Positions 54,969 through 64,000 of a stretch of DNA of 64,000 bases are shown piece by piece. Where the stretch lies: contig CANTUQ010000070.1 of the NCBI GenBank assembly GCA_947683425.1, forward strand, positions 1,142,001-1,206,000. The letters run 5' to 3'. The DNA comes from Excoecaria cochinchinensis. Taxonomy: Eukaryota; Streptophyta; Magnoliopsida; Malpighiales; Euphorbiaceae. The notes beneath the pieces were generated by a model. The model saw only the letters and a program-made list of their open reading frames with translations, was not told the DNA's origin and made no database searches. The position numbers were made by a program, and so were the translations under genes. The first letter of the stretch is position 1. Each line of letters begins with the position of its first letter.

Positions 54969-55255
54969 GTTTTTTTTAAAAATAACAAAAAATAATAAGT
55001 CAACACTAATTAAAAATTAATTTTTTCTTTGAACAATACTTAATTAAGTTAACTCATTGTCTAATTAAGTTAAATAATTCATTGTCTAATAAATTAATAA
55101 TAATCTATTTCAACATTCAACAATAATAATCTATTCTAACAACAATAATCTATTTCAACAATCAATCAACAATAATTCATTGTCTAATTAAGTTAAATAA
55201 ATTAATAATAATAATAATAATAATAATAATTAAAAAAAGGCAAAAGGGTTAACTG

Positions 55256-55600
55256 TTGGCTTACCAGACGCCGGAGGAGAGGAGAGGAGGAGGAGGTGGA
55301 GGAGGGAGGTCGACCAGGCTGAGGAGGAGAGGAAGCCAACGCCGGAGCAGCGGCGGTCGACGGCGGCGAAGAAGAGAAGGCGCACGGCAGGGAGGGAAGA
55401 AGAAGGGAAGATCGGAGCGGGAAAAAGAGAGAGAAGGGAGGGAAGAGAGGAGGAGGAGGAGGAGGGGAGGGGACCGGCGATCAGAGGGGAGGGGCGGTCG
55501 TCGGCGGCGAGAGGGCAGGGGATCGGACACCGGAGGGCAGAGTGAGGGGAGAGGGAGGAGAGAGAGAGGATCGGGGGGGGGGGGGGAAGGGTGTTATCTG
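55256..55600 (-). promoter_or_regulatory. GC-rich leader region of CACTA D
   Basis: A purine-rich, GC-rich block on the plus strand (pyrimidine-rich on the sense strand). It ends on the minus strand in CTCCGGCGTCTGgtaagcc, followed by a TTA microsatellite. Most likely it is the 5' untranslated exon of the transposase transcript. Open frames on both strands (Arg/Gly- or Ser/Pro-rich) are composition effects. Confidence 0.5.
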
Positions 55601-56010
55601 ATTTTAATTCAGCTTTCCCGACGGAATGCAATTTCCGTCGCTATTTTTAGCGACGGAAATTGCATTCCGTCGGTAATTATCGGCGGAATAGTACTTCCGT
55701 TGCTAAAATTATTTTATTTTTTAAATCTTATTTTTTTCGCGACGGACTTATATAGCCGTCGCTAAATTTAGAGACGGTTTCTAACTCCGTCGCTAATTAT
55801 AGCGACGGAATAAAATTCCATCGCTAAACGTAAATTAATTTTTTTATAACGACGGATTTATATATCCGTCGCTAATTTCTGTCGCAATTTCTGGAGGGAA
55901 GTTTTGGCGCCCTTTTTCGCGACGAACTTTTTATTCCGTCGCTATTTAGCGACGGTTTTGATTCCGTCGGTAAAATTTCGTCGGTATTGTTGCTTTTTCT
56001 TGTAGTGTGA

Positions 56011-56343
56011 GCTCTCTTCTTTTTCAGTGTTTTATTTTTTACTTTATTTTATTTTAATTTTTCGTTTCTAAAATAGGAATAAAAGTAAAATAGGAATAAA
56101 AATCCCATCGCACGGCCCGTACGCGTGGCACGCGAAACGAAAAAAATAAAATAAAATAGGAATAAAAATAAAAATAAAAAGAATAAGAGTAAAAATGCAA
56201 AATTTTTGAATTATAATTTTTAGAGTAACCAAGGAGATTTTCGATAAGGAAAACATCATTATTAATATCTCTACTTGTAGCAAGTACCATTTTCATCATC
56301 GGGTAATTATGATCTTGGACTGCCTCGGGACCCAGTGCCTACA
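56011..56343 (-). mobile_element. Start of another Tat-like LTR inserted in the copia RT
   Basis: On the minus strand the copia frame ...NFVILTL breaks at 56343, where TGTAGGCACTGGGTCCCGAG begins. LTR B starts TGTAGACACCGGGTCCCGAG. GATGAAAATGGT follows in both. AT-rich DNA with AATAGGAATAAAA motifs continues to the CACTA D insertion site (56008). The rest of this LTR is not identified with certainty. It may continue beyond D at 49560-49781. Confidence 0.5.
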
Positions 56344-58535
56344 CAATGTTAAAATGACAAAATTACTTTCAGAACTTTTATTATAGACACAATGGTCTTG
56401 ATCAATCATATTGAACCCATTCGACATGATTGTCTCATGAAATCTTAAATACCATTTTCTTGAAGACTGCTTGAGGCCATAGATCGATCTCTTCAATCTG
56501 CAAACCTTATGTTCGCTGCCTTTTTCAATTAAACCTACAAGTTGATTTATGTAAATTTTTTCATACAATTATCCATTAAGAAAAGCAGTCTTTACATCCA
56601 TTTGATGTAGCTCTAGGTCTAAACTTGCCACAATGGCTAGAATTAACCTTATGGAAGTAAATCTTACAACTGGTGAGAAAGTCTACTCGTAGTCAATCCC
56701 TTTCTGTTGTGTAAACCGCTTAGCGACTAGCCTAGCCTTGTATCTTTCGATACTACCATCAGCTTTTCGTTTTACCTTGAGAATCCACTTATTCCCAATT
56801 GGTTTGCGTCTTTTAGGTAGATCAACCAGATCCCAAATATGATTTGATCTCATAGATGCCATTTTTTCTTCCATTACTCTAATCCATTTTTCTTTAGATG
56901 GGCATGAAAGAGCTTGTTGAACATTTTTAGGCTCTTCCTCATCTTGTCGGGTAACTAAAAGAGCTTCATTTGAGCCTTCGATATCAAATCATCGGCGAGG
57001 AACACTTCTCCTTTTAGATTTGCGCAATTCTAAATCTTGATAAACACGTCTCATATATTCATCATAATTCGGAATGCTCCTACTAGGGCCTTGTTCCATA
57101 CTCTCACTGGAGTCTGGAATACTCCCACTGAAATTAGGATCTCGAACATCCGGATCATTTGGTGGAGGAAGGTCTTGACCCCCTTCCTCTAATTCCCTTC
57201 CACTCGGATGGATTGATCCTGATGGTTCTTCTTCTTCTTCCTGTATTTCATAAAAAGTGAAATCTTGGTTCACTTCACCCAATTTTGAAAATTCATCCTC
57301 TAAGAATATGACATCTCGTGATTCACATTCTGTCACTGTACCATTTTCCTGTTCACCTATGAAGACGTATCCTTTTGATACTTCAGAATATCTCACAAAG
57401 ATACTCTTTTTACCTCTTGGTCCTAATTTACCAAATTTACTTGAGGTATCATGGACGTAAGCAGCACAATCCCAAGGTCGTAAATGGCTTAAATCAGTTT
57501 GTCAACCAGTCCACATCTCATAAGGCATGGATGTGACAGATTTAGAGGGCACGCGGTTTAGAACATATGTAGCAATTAATAGAGCATCTCCCCAATAGGA
57601 GATTGGCAAATTTGCCTCTACCATCATAGATCTAACCATTTCAATAAGAGTCCTGTTTCTCCTTTCCGTAACACGATTTTGTTGTGGAGTTTTGGGAATG
57701 GACAACTGATGCTCAATCCCTTTTTCATCACATAAAGCTTTAAATTCTTTTGAAAGATATTCACGACCTCAGTCAGTTCTCAAAGCTTTAATATTTTTGT
57801 CTAATTGATTCTCAACAAAATTCATATAAGTCTTGAAGCAACCTAATGCTTCTGAATTATGAGAAATCAAATAGATATGACCATACCTAGTATAGTCATC
57901 TATAAATGTGATAAAATAATAGGCCCCATGCCTTGCCTTCACATTCATCGGACCACATATGTCAGAATGAACTAATTGCAATGGAATTATGGCTCTAGTT
58001 CCTTTTTCGAACGGTTTTCTAACCAATTTTCCTTTTAAGCAGTGCTCACACGTAGGTAATTCAACCTTATTTAAATCACCAAGTAAACCTATTTTGGCTA
58101 ACTGACTCATTCGATCTTGCCCTTTGTGGTTTAATCTAGCATGCCATAATTTCACATGATTCTCATAAATATGTGAAGTAGAAGATATAAAGGAAAAACT
58201 AGCTTTATTCATAAAGTCAGGATCAATATCCAAAACTATCAAACCGTTCGAAATGAAACCATAACCATAAAAAACAACATCCAAACGTAAGCTTACACTG
58301 TCATCCTTAAAATATAAATGAAAACCAAGATTCATTAAAACAAGAACAGAAACTAAATTCCTTCGAATGTCTGGGGTATAGAGCACATTATGTAGGAGTA
58401 GGGTTCGGCCTTTATACAAGACAATTCTACATGTGCCAATCCCTTGTACTGCCACTCTGGCATCGTTTCCTACATAAATCCATTTTGCTCCACTGGATAT
58501 TCGTCGGAATTCAACAAAGGTATCTCGATCCTTTG
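56344..58535 (-). pseudogene. Copia-type pol (protease edge, integrase, RT), truncated
   Basis: A single reading frame broken only by stops at 57769, 57502, 56989 and 56683, plus at least one more near 56569. Order: the protease remnant HSGTTDHVT, with His where the catalytic Asp should be. GAG-pre-integrase follows with LWHARLNHKGQDRMSQLAKI and CEHCLKGK. The integrase core has HSDICGPMNVKARHGAYYF, FIDDYTRYGHIYL and TPQQNRVTERRNRTL. RT has NKWILKVKRKADGSIERYKA, RLVAKRF, MDVKTAFLNG and RLKRSIYGLKQSSRKWY. It ends before YVDD. RNase H and the 3' LTR are missing. Confidence 0.9.
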
Positions 58536-59417
58536 TTACATGGTCCGTTGTTCCTGAGTGTTTTTAGGCACATTGTAGTTTTTTGCATAGTGACCCTTTT
58601 GTTGGCAGTTAAAACATTTCACTCTTGAAACGTTCACTTTCTTCTTGCCTTTGGACCTCTTTGAATTCCGTTGTTTCTTTGGCCATTTATTTTTCTTGGC
58701 TTGTTCCTTACCTCGACCTTTGAAGCTTCTTTTATTCTTATTCTCGTTTGAACTCATCCCACTAGAACGGGACTGTGCCACATGCACTTCGTCATTGACC
58801 TTGATCGATAGCAATCTATCTTTTTCAAGCTCCAGGTGACGAGCGACATCCTCAAATGTCTTAGTGTTGTCCATGTGAGTCAGTTGTATCTTCATATGCT
58901 CCCAATTTTTTGGTAAGGAACGGATGACGGCTTGGACCTGCTGCTCATTGGTCAACTTATGATCATATTCACTAAGCTCACTTATCATATTCTCCATCTC
59001 TCTTAGATGTTTTCGCATAGGGTGATCATGCTTTTTTTGGTATGTATCAAATTTGATCGTCAACGATCGGAGTTTGGTCAGAGTCACACCTCCAAATTTC
59101 TCCCGTAAAGCGATCGACAGATCCATTGCATTTTGATACTTGCAAAATTGCTTAGTGAGATCATCTTCCATTGCACTCAGCAAGATGATTCGAGCAGTAG
59201 AATTCTTTTTCTTCCATGACACATAGGCATCTCGATCCAGCGTATGTTGGATCGTATTACCATCCTCAGGTTCAGCCATAGTCAAAGTTCAGGTTTCGAG
59301 GGCCTCCTAATCCTCAAGCACATATTGGATTTTAATACTCCAGATTTCATAATTTTTGCAATTTAATTTCAAGTCTTTATTCAGCTCGACAATAATGGAT
59401 TTGGAAGCAGCAGCCAT
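58536..59417 (-). pseudogene. Copia-type gag with damaged zinc knuckle
   Basis: ATG at 59417 (MAAASKSIIVELNKDLKLNC) is followed by stops at 59307-59309 and 59289-59291, and then 249 open codons: SALREKFGG-like residues, YDHKLTNEQQVQAVIRSLP and MENMISELSE, typical of copia gag (UBN2 type). A Lys-rich stretch precedes the knuckle CFNCQQKGHYAKNY, whose fourth zinc ligand should be Cys but is Tyr (TGC to TAC). Gag and pol are in different frames here, and a shift near 58560 separates them. Confidence 0.88.
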
Positions 59418-59951
59418 TTGGATCCTCAGATCTCTAATGGAATAAAAATTGCACGAAATTAAAGGAGATAAGGCAATACATGCTATTTACTATGCATCTG
59501 AAATAAAAACCTAGTAAAGTTTTCTATTAGGCTTCAATTCGAAAAATCTACTAATAGTATCCAATTACCCTCTAAGTCCTAATATACATCCTTACAAATT
59601 AAAATTTTATGCATAGTAAATCTGAATTATTGGATTGTTAAGTTCTCAAACTTAAAAGGAGAATCATATTGGTTTAAATTTATTAAGTCTCTACTTAATA
59701 AATATGCAATCATTTTACTCATAAAATAATGCAAGGCAATTAACAATTAAATAAACATATTTATTATAAAATTAAAAGCCAACATAATAAATAAATGCAA
59801 TCATTCAACCAATATTTAAAATCCAATAATCCAAAATATGACACTCATGTTAAAAAGTAATAAGAAACTTAAGTCTTAAAAAAAAATGCTAACATCATAA
59901 ACCTTTGACACACATGTCGACCAAATAATAAGTGAAGATTTCACAAAATCT

Positions 59952-60437
59952 TCATATGGACTGGGGTTGACATAACGACACCCTCCAGAACAATAGAGAA
60001 GGTACACCTCTGGACCACTCACGAAGCCATGGACAATTCACATTACATCTACTTCTTAAGGTCATCACAGATTTAGTGTCCGACCTGTAAACTCCTCTTT
60101 TAGCAACCTTCAAGATAAACTGGATAATAGCCTGTTTATATGATCCAACTCCCGAGTCCCACACATGTATCATCAAGTTCCTTAGAACCGGATGATGCTT
60201 AAGAGAGTTGATCATCACCTTAATTATCTCAGTATTATCTCTTCCTCTGCCCAAACCACCTATCCAAATGCACTCTTGCATCTGGTCATGCATAAACTCG
60301 ATGTGATGCACTATTGCATCAAGGTCATCAGCTCGGATATCCTTGCGCATCCTAATATTTCGGACTTCATGCACTTTTGCATTCATCCTAGCAATACCCT
60401 GAGTAGTACGAGGAACAATAGTCCTTATCATCACCAT
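59952..60437 (-). CDS. Uncharacterised ORF in the copia leader
   Basis: 161 codons, MVMIRTIVPRTTQGIARMNA to the end, with RKDIRADDLDAIVHHIEFMH, MQECIWIGGLGRGRDNTEII and VWDSGVGSYKQAIIQFILKV. It is balanced in composition with no low-complexity repeats, so it looks like a protein remnant. The last residues may be in a shifted frame. I do not recognise it. It could be an extra ORF of this copia family or a captured host exon. Confidence 0.4.
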   Translation of the reverse strand: MVMIRTIVPRTTQGIARMNAKVHEVRNIRMRKDIRADDLDAIVHHIEFMHDQMQECIWIGGLGRGRDNTEIIKVMINSLKHHPVLRNLMIHVWDSGVGSYKQAIIQFILKVAKRGVYRSDTKSVMTLRSRCNVNCPWLREWSRGVPSLLFWRVSLCQPQSI

Positions 60438-60788
60438 CTCTGTAACACATCACAGAAACAAAATGTAGTTAATACACGCATGTATAAACTCATATGATTG
60501 AAACACATTTCAATCAACAATAAGGATAGGTCCAAAAAAAATTTCAAATTATATTTTTCAAAATTAATTAAAAACAGAAAACACATTTTCCACAATTTTA
60601 TAATATTTTTAATAACATAAAAATAAAAATTTATTTCTGGTCATAAAAAAAATTTACAAAATAACCAAAAAATCAAAAATATTTTGAAAAATGGTTCTGT
60701 AAAAAATTGGAACTGATTCGGTGGTCGGAGAAGGCCGTACGTGCCTACACGCGTCGCCAGAGGGAGGGATGACGCGCCCACACACCAC

Positions 60789-61090
60789 CACGTGTGTCTC
60801 CCACTATCCTGCCACGTGTCACAATCATAGTGTGCCACATGTCGGATTATGGTTGGTTCACCTGTCGCCAACATGGCAACCATGGACATGTCATCGCCAC
60901 GTGACCCGACACCTGTCGGCCACGTGGCAATAACCTATTGGGCCACATGGCAATAGTGACACGTCACTGTACTGACATGGCCCGACACATGGCACGAATT
61001 CATTCGTCCACATGTCACCCCCTGACTGGTCCACGTGGCACTTATGGATACGTCATCGCCACGTGGCTAGAACTGGGTCAACCACGTGTC
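60789..61090 (-). promoter_or_regulatory. Cluster of G-box (CACGTG) motifs
   Basis: Seven CACGTG palindromes lie in about 300 bp, mostly as CCACGTGGC or CCACGTGTC, with several CACATG variants between them (GCCACATGGC, CCACATGTC). The units resemble decayed tandem repeats of CACGTGNCA plus a spacer. CACGTG is the core site of bZIP and bHLH factors and of ABA-response elements in plants. Use as an enhancer is inference. Confidence 0.55.
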
Positions 61091-61500
61091 AGAATCCTAT
61101 TGGGTCACATGTCCATAGTGACGTGTCACTGTGGACCTGCATTTTGCGCGCGTGGGCCACCGCCCATGCGCACACGCCCAACGTCTTACGGCGCGCGCAT
61201 GTCACGCGCCGCCTTCTCGATGGATTCTGAGTTCTGAATTTCGGCCGGTGGGGGGTTTTTGGGGTCTGTGATTTCAATAGTATGGTCAAATTTCACAAAT
61301 CTCAATTCCTAGTATAGCGTTTTGAACACCCATGTTTATCCCCTCGAATTAAAGTGTACACATACACGATTTTAGACCCCAAAAATATATACAAATATAT
61401 ATTTTAACACAAAACAATTCATGCATCCTAAATCTACCAATTTTACACATAAAATTTTAGATCCAATTTTAGCCATATGTTAGGACGCCAAAAATATTGG

Positions 61501-61511
61501 CTCTGATACCA
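61501..61511 (-). other. Primer-binding site of the copia element
   Basis: TGGTATCAGAG on the minus strand, one base after the LTR end, is the standard copia site complementary to initiator tRNA-Met. Confidence 0.9.
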
Positions 61512-61512
61512 A

Positions 61513-61980
61513 TGATGGGAAAATAACATGCCATATGCACATATGGAGGTAACAAAATTGGGTTATATGCTACCTACCTCTTGTAGCACAGATATAAAAC
61601 GGAAGCGTAAATAAGGATCTCTTCTGACATCACTGGTTTGGCAGATATCCACAAGTAAGATAATAGCAACTTGATCACAGTCTACAAATTTTTTGGACTG
61701 GTAAAACAACGAGAAGCAAAACCGACAGAGTTTCGGTATCGGGAATTTTTCTTCATTGTTTTCTCATAAGAAAACTATCCTATTTATAGTGATTCACCTC
61801 CCAAAAGAGGTAAATGCACCATTAACTCCCAATTAGGGAGTTACCCCTTTTAATGTGCATTAAGAGGGAAGTTGCTCAATCCAGACACCAACATTACTCA
61901 ATCCCACATCCCGCTGCCATATTTAACTCACTTTATCTCGATCGCCGCTTTGGCATTAAAATGATGTAATTTTACTCACA
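61513..61980 (-). mobile_element. Copia 5' LTR (outer boundary uncertain)
   Basis: The inner end is fixed by the PBS: ...TTTTCCCATCA at 61513. A TATA box (TATAAATA, 61781-61788) and AAGGGGTAACTCCC-type palindromes lie inside. The outer end at about 61980 (TGTGAGTAAAA) is a guess, since no second LTR is available for comparison. Confidence 0.6.
61781..61788 (-). promoter_or_regulatory. TATA box of the copia LTR
   Basis: TATAAATA reads on the minus strand in CACTATAAATAGG, about 270 bp upstream of the LTR end. A normal place for the LTR promoter. Confidence 0.65.
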
Positions 61981-61989
61981 GTTCGACTG

Positions 61990-62220
61990 GTTTGATTTTA
62001 AAAGTCTTTAAATATTGAAAACTGAATTGATATAACCGAATTTTTATTTCAAAATCAAACCGAATATATCAAATTATTTTTGGTTCGATTAGATTTTCAG
62101 TTTGATTCGATGCGAGAAAACCGGTTTAATTTTCGATCCGATTTTTTAGTTTTAATTGTGACCCAAGACCCGACCCGAACTGCTCCAAAAAAACGTGATC
62201 CGACTCTAAATTGACAATAT
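61990..62220. repeat. Degenerate CCGAA/TTCGG-rich repeat region
   Basis: AACCGAATTT, GGTTCGATTAG, AAACCGGTTT and GACCCGACCCGAAC recur. Such motifs mark the inner parts of plant hAT-like MITEs, as in the one at 47904. No intact ends or TSD were found. Confidence 0.4.
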
Positions 62221-62224
62221 AAAA

Positions 62225-62500
62225 AATAACCATTTAGCGACGGTCGGTAGCGGCGATAGAATTCCATCGCTAATTGGAATTAGCAATAGAATTTTGTGAC
62301 GGACAAGTTCTGTCGCTATCCGCGTCGTTTCTAAATTTAGCGACGGAAAGTGGGCTTCTGTCGCTAATTTTAGCGACAGAATTTTAGCTACGGTACACTT
62401 TTTTCATCGCTAAAATTAGCGACAGAAAGTTCTATTAGCGATGGATTTTTGGTTTGGAAAAAGTCTTATAGCGACATAAACCTTCATCGCTAAATTTATA
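62225..62500. repeat. CACTA subterminal-repeat fragment
   Basis: Dense TTAGCGACGG/CCATCGCTAA repeats like those of C, E1 and E2, with no terminus within the fragment. Probably the residue of a deleted element. Confidence 0.55.
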
Positions 62501-62814
62501 AAATTTTATTTTTTATTTATTTATTTTAATTTTTTTAATTCTTAAATGATAAAATTTTAAATAGTATAAAAATTATAATTGACAAAAATAATATAATTAA
62601 AAATGTATTCATTAAAATAAAAAAAATGTAACAATAATTGAAAATTTATTAATTAAAATAAAAATACAAACAACAAATTTATATTCATAGAATATCCAAA
62701 ATTTGATGTAAATATATAGATTAATAGAAAAGAAATAATATTTACAAATGTGTCTTTATTCTATATCTAAAATAATAGAGTGTATAGAATTAAATAATAA
62801 TATACAAGTTGTCT
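62501..62814. other. AT-rich DNA, nothing identified
   Basis: Very AT-rich with no frames. It may be the interior of the CACTA fragment on its left or an intron of the PII gene on its right. Confidence 0.4.
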
Positions 62815-62823
62815 TAAAATATA

Positions 62824-63356
62824 GAGTTAATTTTCATGGTGGTCACTCAACTTTGTTATTTGTAACGATATAATCACTAAATTTCAATTTTTAACAAGAA
62901 AATAACTCATCTATTATTTTGTAACCAAAAAATTAAAATGACCGAAAATTGGATTTGCTGCAACCGGCGCGTGAATTGTACGGCAAAAACAAATGCCACG
63001 TCAGAAAATTTGCCACGTCAGCATCTGACTAGATCCGACGTGGTATGAGATTAATTACATACATGGTCACTCAATTTTAGCAAGTGTAACGCTATGGTTA
63101 ATTAAATCGTAGTTAAGTGACCACAGAGTTACACTTGCCAAAGTTGAGTGACCATAGATATAAATCCAGTCAGATCTGACGTGGCATTGGTTTTCGCCGT
63201 GCAACTCACGCGCCAATTGCTGGCGAATTCCATTTCCGGTCATTTTGATTTTTTCATTACAAAATAATAGATGAATTATTTTATTGTTACAAATTGAAAT
63301 TTAGTGACCATATCATTACAAGTCATATAGTTGAGTGACCACCACGGAAATTACCC
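62824..63356. mobile_element. Mutator-type MITE with 9-bp TSD TAAAATATA
   Basis: Terminal inverted repeats GAGTTAATTTTCATGGTGGT and, from the right, GGGTAATTTCCGTGGTGGTC, continuing inward as CACTCAACT...AAATTTCAATTTnTAAC. The TSD TAAAATATA is at 62815-62823 and 63357-63365. The interior includes inverted GACGTGGCA and TTTTCGCCGTGCA motifs. 533 bp, no coding capacity. It lies about 50 bp downstream of the PII exon, in what would be its intron. Confidence 0.88.
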
Positions 63357-63403
63357 TAAAATATACCAATAATTTTTTACAACTTCACAAGTGAAAAGCT
63401 TAC

Positions 63404-63487
63404 CACCCTCTCTGTTGAACCACCTTGAGCACCAAAGCCTTGGACATCAGAAATAGTGACACCTCTGATACCAATCTTTAGTAAAGC
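63404..63487 (-). CDS. GLB1: Nitrogen regulatory protein PII (GLB1-like), internal exon
   Basis: On the minus strand, 84 bp between an AG acceptor and a GTAAGC donor read ALLKIGIRGVTISDVQGFG then AQGGSTERV. This is the PII core leading into the T-loop: ALLKIGIRGVT.SDVRGFGAQGG is diagnostic of plant and cyanobacterial PII. In plants PII acts in plastids, where it senses 2-oxoglutarate and ATP and controls N-acetylglutamate kinase. The usual Arg of DVRGFG is Gln here (CGA to CAA). The following exon is not seen within the next 1.4 kb, which holds a MITE and transposon debris, and no upstream exon is recognised before 64000. It may be a fragment or a gene with TE-filled introns. Confidence 0.75.
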
Positions 63488-64000
63488 CTTCATTTAAATG
63501 ATAAAAATAAAATTAATTACTAATGTCATGCAACTCAATTGTTCACTAACAATTTATATTGTTCAAAAATTTAATAATTAGCAAGTATTGTGCCTGTATG
63601 TGTAAGTGAAATGATGATGAAATTAAAAGCACCATTGACAGCATGACAAAACAAAGAGAATGGAGTTTGGAACTTGGTCGGCAAAAAAAAAAAAAACATA
63701 CAGACATCCTCATATTTTGGGGGTGTTGAAATAACTAGTTTACATGACTATAATTATAAAGTGAGCTGCTTATAAGAAAAGATAGCTGGGAATTGTTTAA
63801 AGCAGACACCACCAATCACCAGACAAAGAGTGAATCCGTGTGTGGGTATGGACCAAAAGGAACAAAGCTAGAGGGGCAATGGTGGTTACAGGAGGGGTAA
63901 CAGGTGCACATAGATTCCCAACCAAATCAAATTTATTCAATCTATCTATATCTACTATAAAAAATAAAAAATGATACTAGTAAGAAATTACTACTCATAA
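63488..64000. other. Probable intron or flank of the PII gene, nothing identified
   Basis: AT-rich sequence with a poly-A run (63686-63697). No exon-like frame with splice sites is recognised. Confidence 0.4.

Larger units (their letters stand above)
49782..56007 (-). mobile_element. CACTA (En/Spm) element D, complete, 6.2 kb
   Basis: The termini are CACTACAAGAAAAC (49782) and TTTTTCTTGTAGTG (56007), with TSD TGA on both sides. Subterminal CCGACGGAAATT arrays lie at 49800-50070 and 55610-55990. One transposase gene is on the minus strand. The 5' part has an AT-rich intron, a TTA microsatellite, a splice-donor-like GTAAG and a GC-rich leader (55256-55600). D is a close relative of C but has lost most of the TNPA-like gene. 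Confidence 0.93.
59418..61500 (-). mobile_element. Long 5' leader of the copia element
   Basis: 2.1 kb between PBS and gag, unusually long for a copia element. It contains an open frame (59952-60437) and a cluster of CACGTG motifs. The remainder is AT-rich. The extra length could be a captured or inserted sequence, but I see no TSD or termini. Confidence 0.6.

Noticed and set aside
55256..55765. Arg/Gly-rich ORF of 169 codons.
   Set aside because: Antisense to the CACTA D leader, purine-rich low complexity, and running into subterminal repeats.
60938..61237. ORF with repeated HVARTGS/THMARHMA-like peptides.
   Set aside because: It results from the CACGTG-type tandem motifs. Several overlapping frames are open, and there is no domain.

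Overview
This window is plant nuclear DNA, very probably from a eudicot. It is almost entirely transposable elements, nested and rearranged, with only scraps of host gene. The plant call rests on Athila-type and Tat/Ogre-type Ty3 LTR elements, a Ty1/copia element, En/Spm (CACTA) transposons with tnp2/DUF4218/DUF4216 genes, Mutator and hAT miniature elements, and host exons of plant type: a dienelactone-hydrolase-like gene with an N-terminal leader and a nitrogen-regulatory PII (GLB1) exon. I see no complete intact host gene, no CRISPR, no rRNA and no tRNA gene.

The main result is structural. About 17 kb, roughly 6503 to 23479, is inverted relative to an ancestral order. One breakpoint lies in the LTR of a Tat-like element (B) and the other in the leader of an Athila-like element (A). 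Each junction carries the same 4-bp inverted microhomology (GGTC/GACC). Reversing the inversion makes both elements whole, and both then have perfect target-site duplications whose two copies now sit on opposite sides of the breakpoints: CATAG for B (4664-4668 and 15743-15747) and AATAG for A (8060-8064 and 33342-33346).

Layout, left to right. 1-2053 is the 3' end of an Athila-like element (G), followed by part of its 3' LTR. 2800-4470 holds a possible exon and broken dienelactone hydrolase exons. 4669-6501 is the distal part of the 3' LTR of B, reversed. 6503-8059 is the leader, PBS and 5' LTR of A, reversed. 8065-11933 is the 3' part of CACTA element C. 11934-12757 is one end of CACTA element E1, and 12887 to about 13515 is the end of a related element, E2. 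13516-15742 is unassigned DNA. 15748-23479 is B: 5' LTR, PBS, a non-coding interior with large tandem arrays, PPT and the start of the 3' LTR. 23480-33341 is the body and 3' LTR of A. 33342-39335 is the 5' part of C, carrying a 1.7-kb Mutator-type foldback at 37415-39130. 39336-41520 is the rest of E1. 41521-43500 holds host exons, including a second dienelactone hydrolase copy. 43490-49375 is a duplicated host segment carrying a Mutator MITE and a hAT MITE. 49782-56007 is CACTA element D, complete with TSD TGA. 56011-56343 is the start of another Tat-like LTR. 56344 to about 61980 is a truncated Ty1/copia element. 62824-63356 is a Mutator MITE next to the PII exon at 63404-63487.

Order of events inferred from nesting: E1 inserted first (TSD TTG), C entered E1 (TSD TTA), and A (TSD AATAG) and the foldback (TSD ATATTTTAA) entered C. 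B entered the neighbouring DNA (TSD CATAG), and the inversion then cut through A and B. All the transposon genes carry stops or frameshifts, many of them consistent with C-to-T/G-to-A decay of methylated DNA, so none of these copies looks autonomous. I did not find a new functional system. The novelty here is the rearrangement and several unusual element structures.
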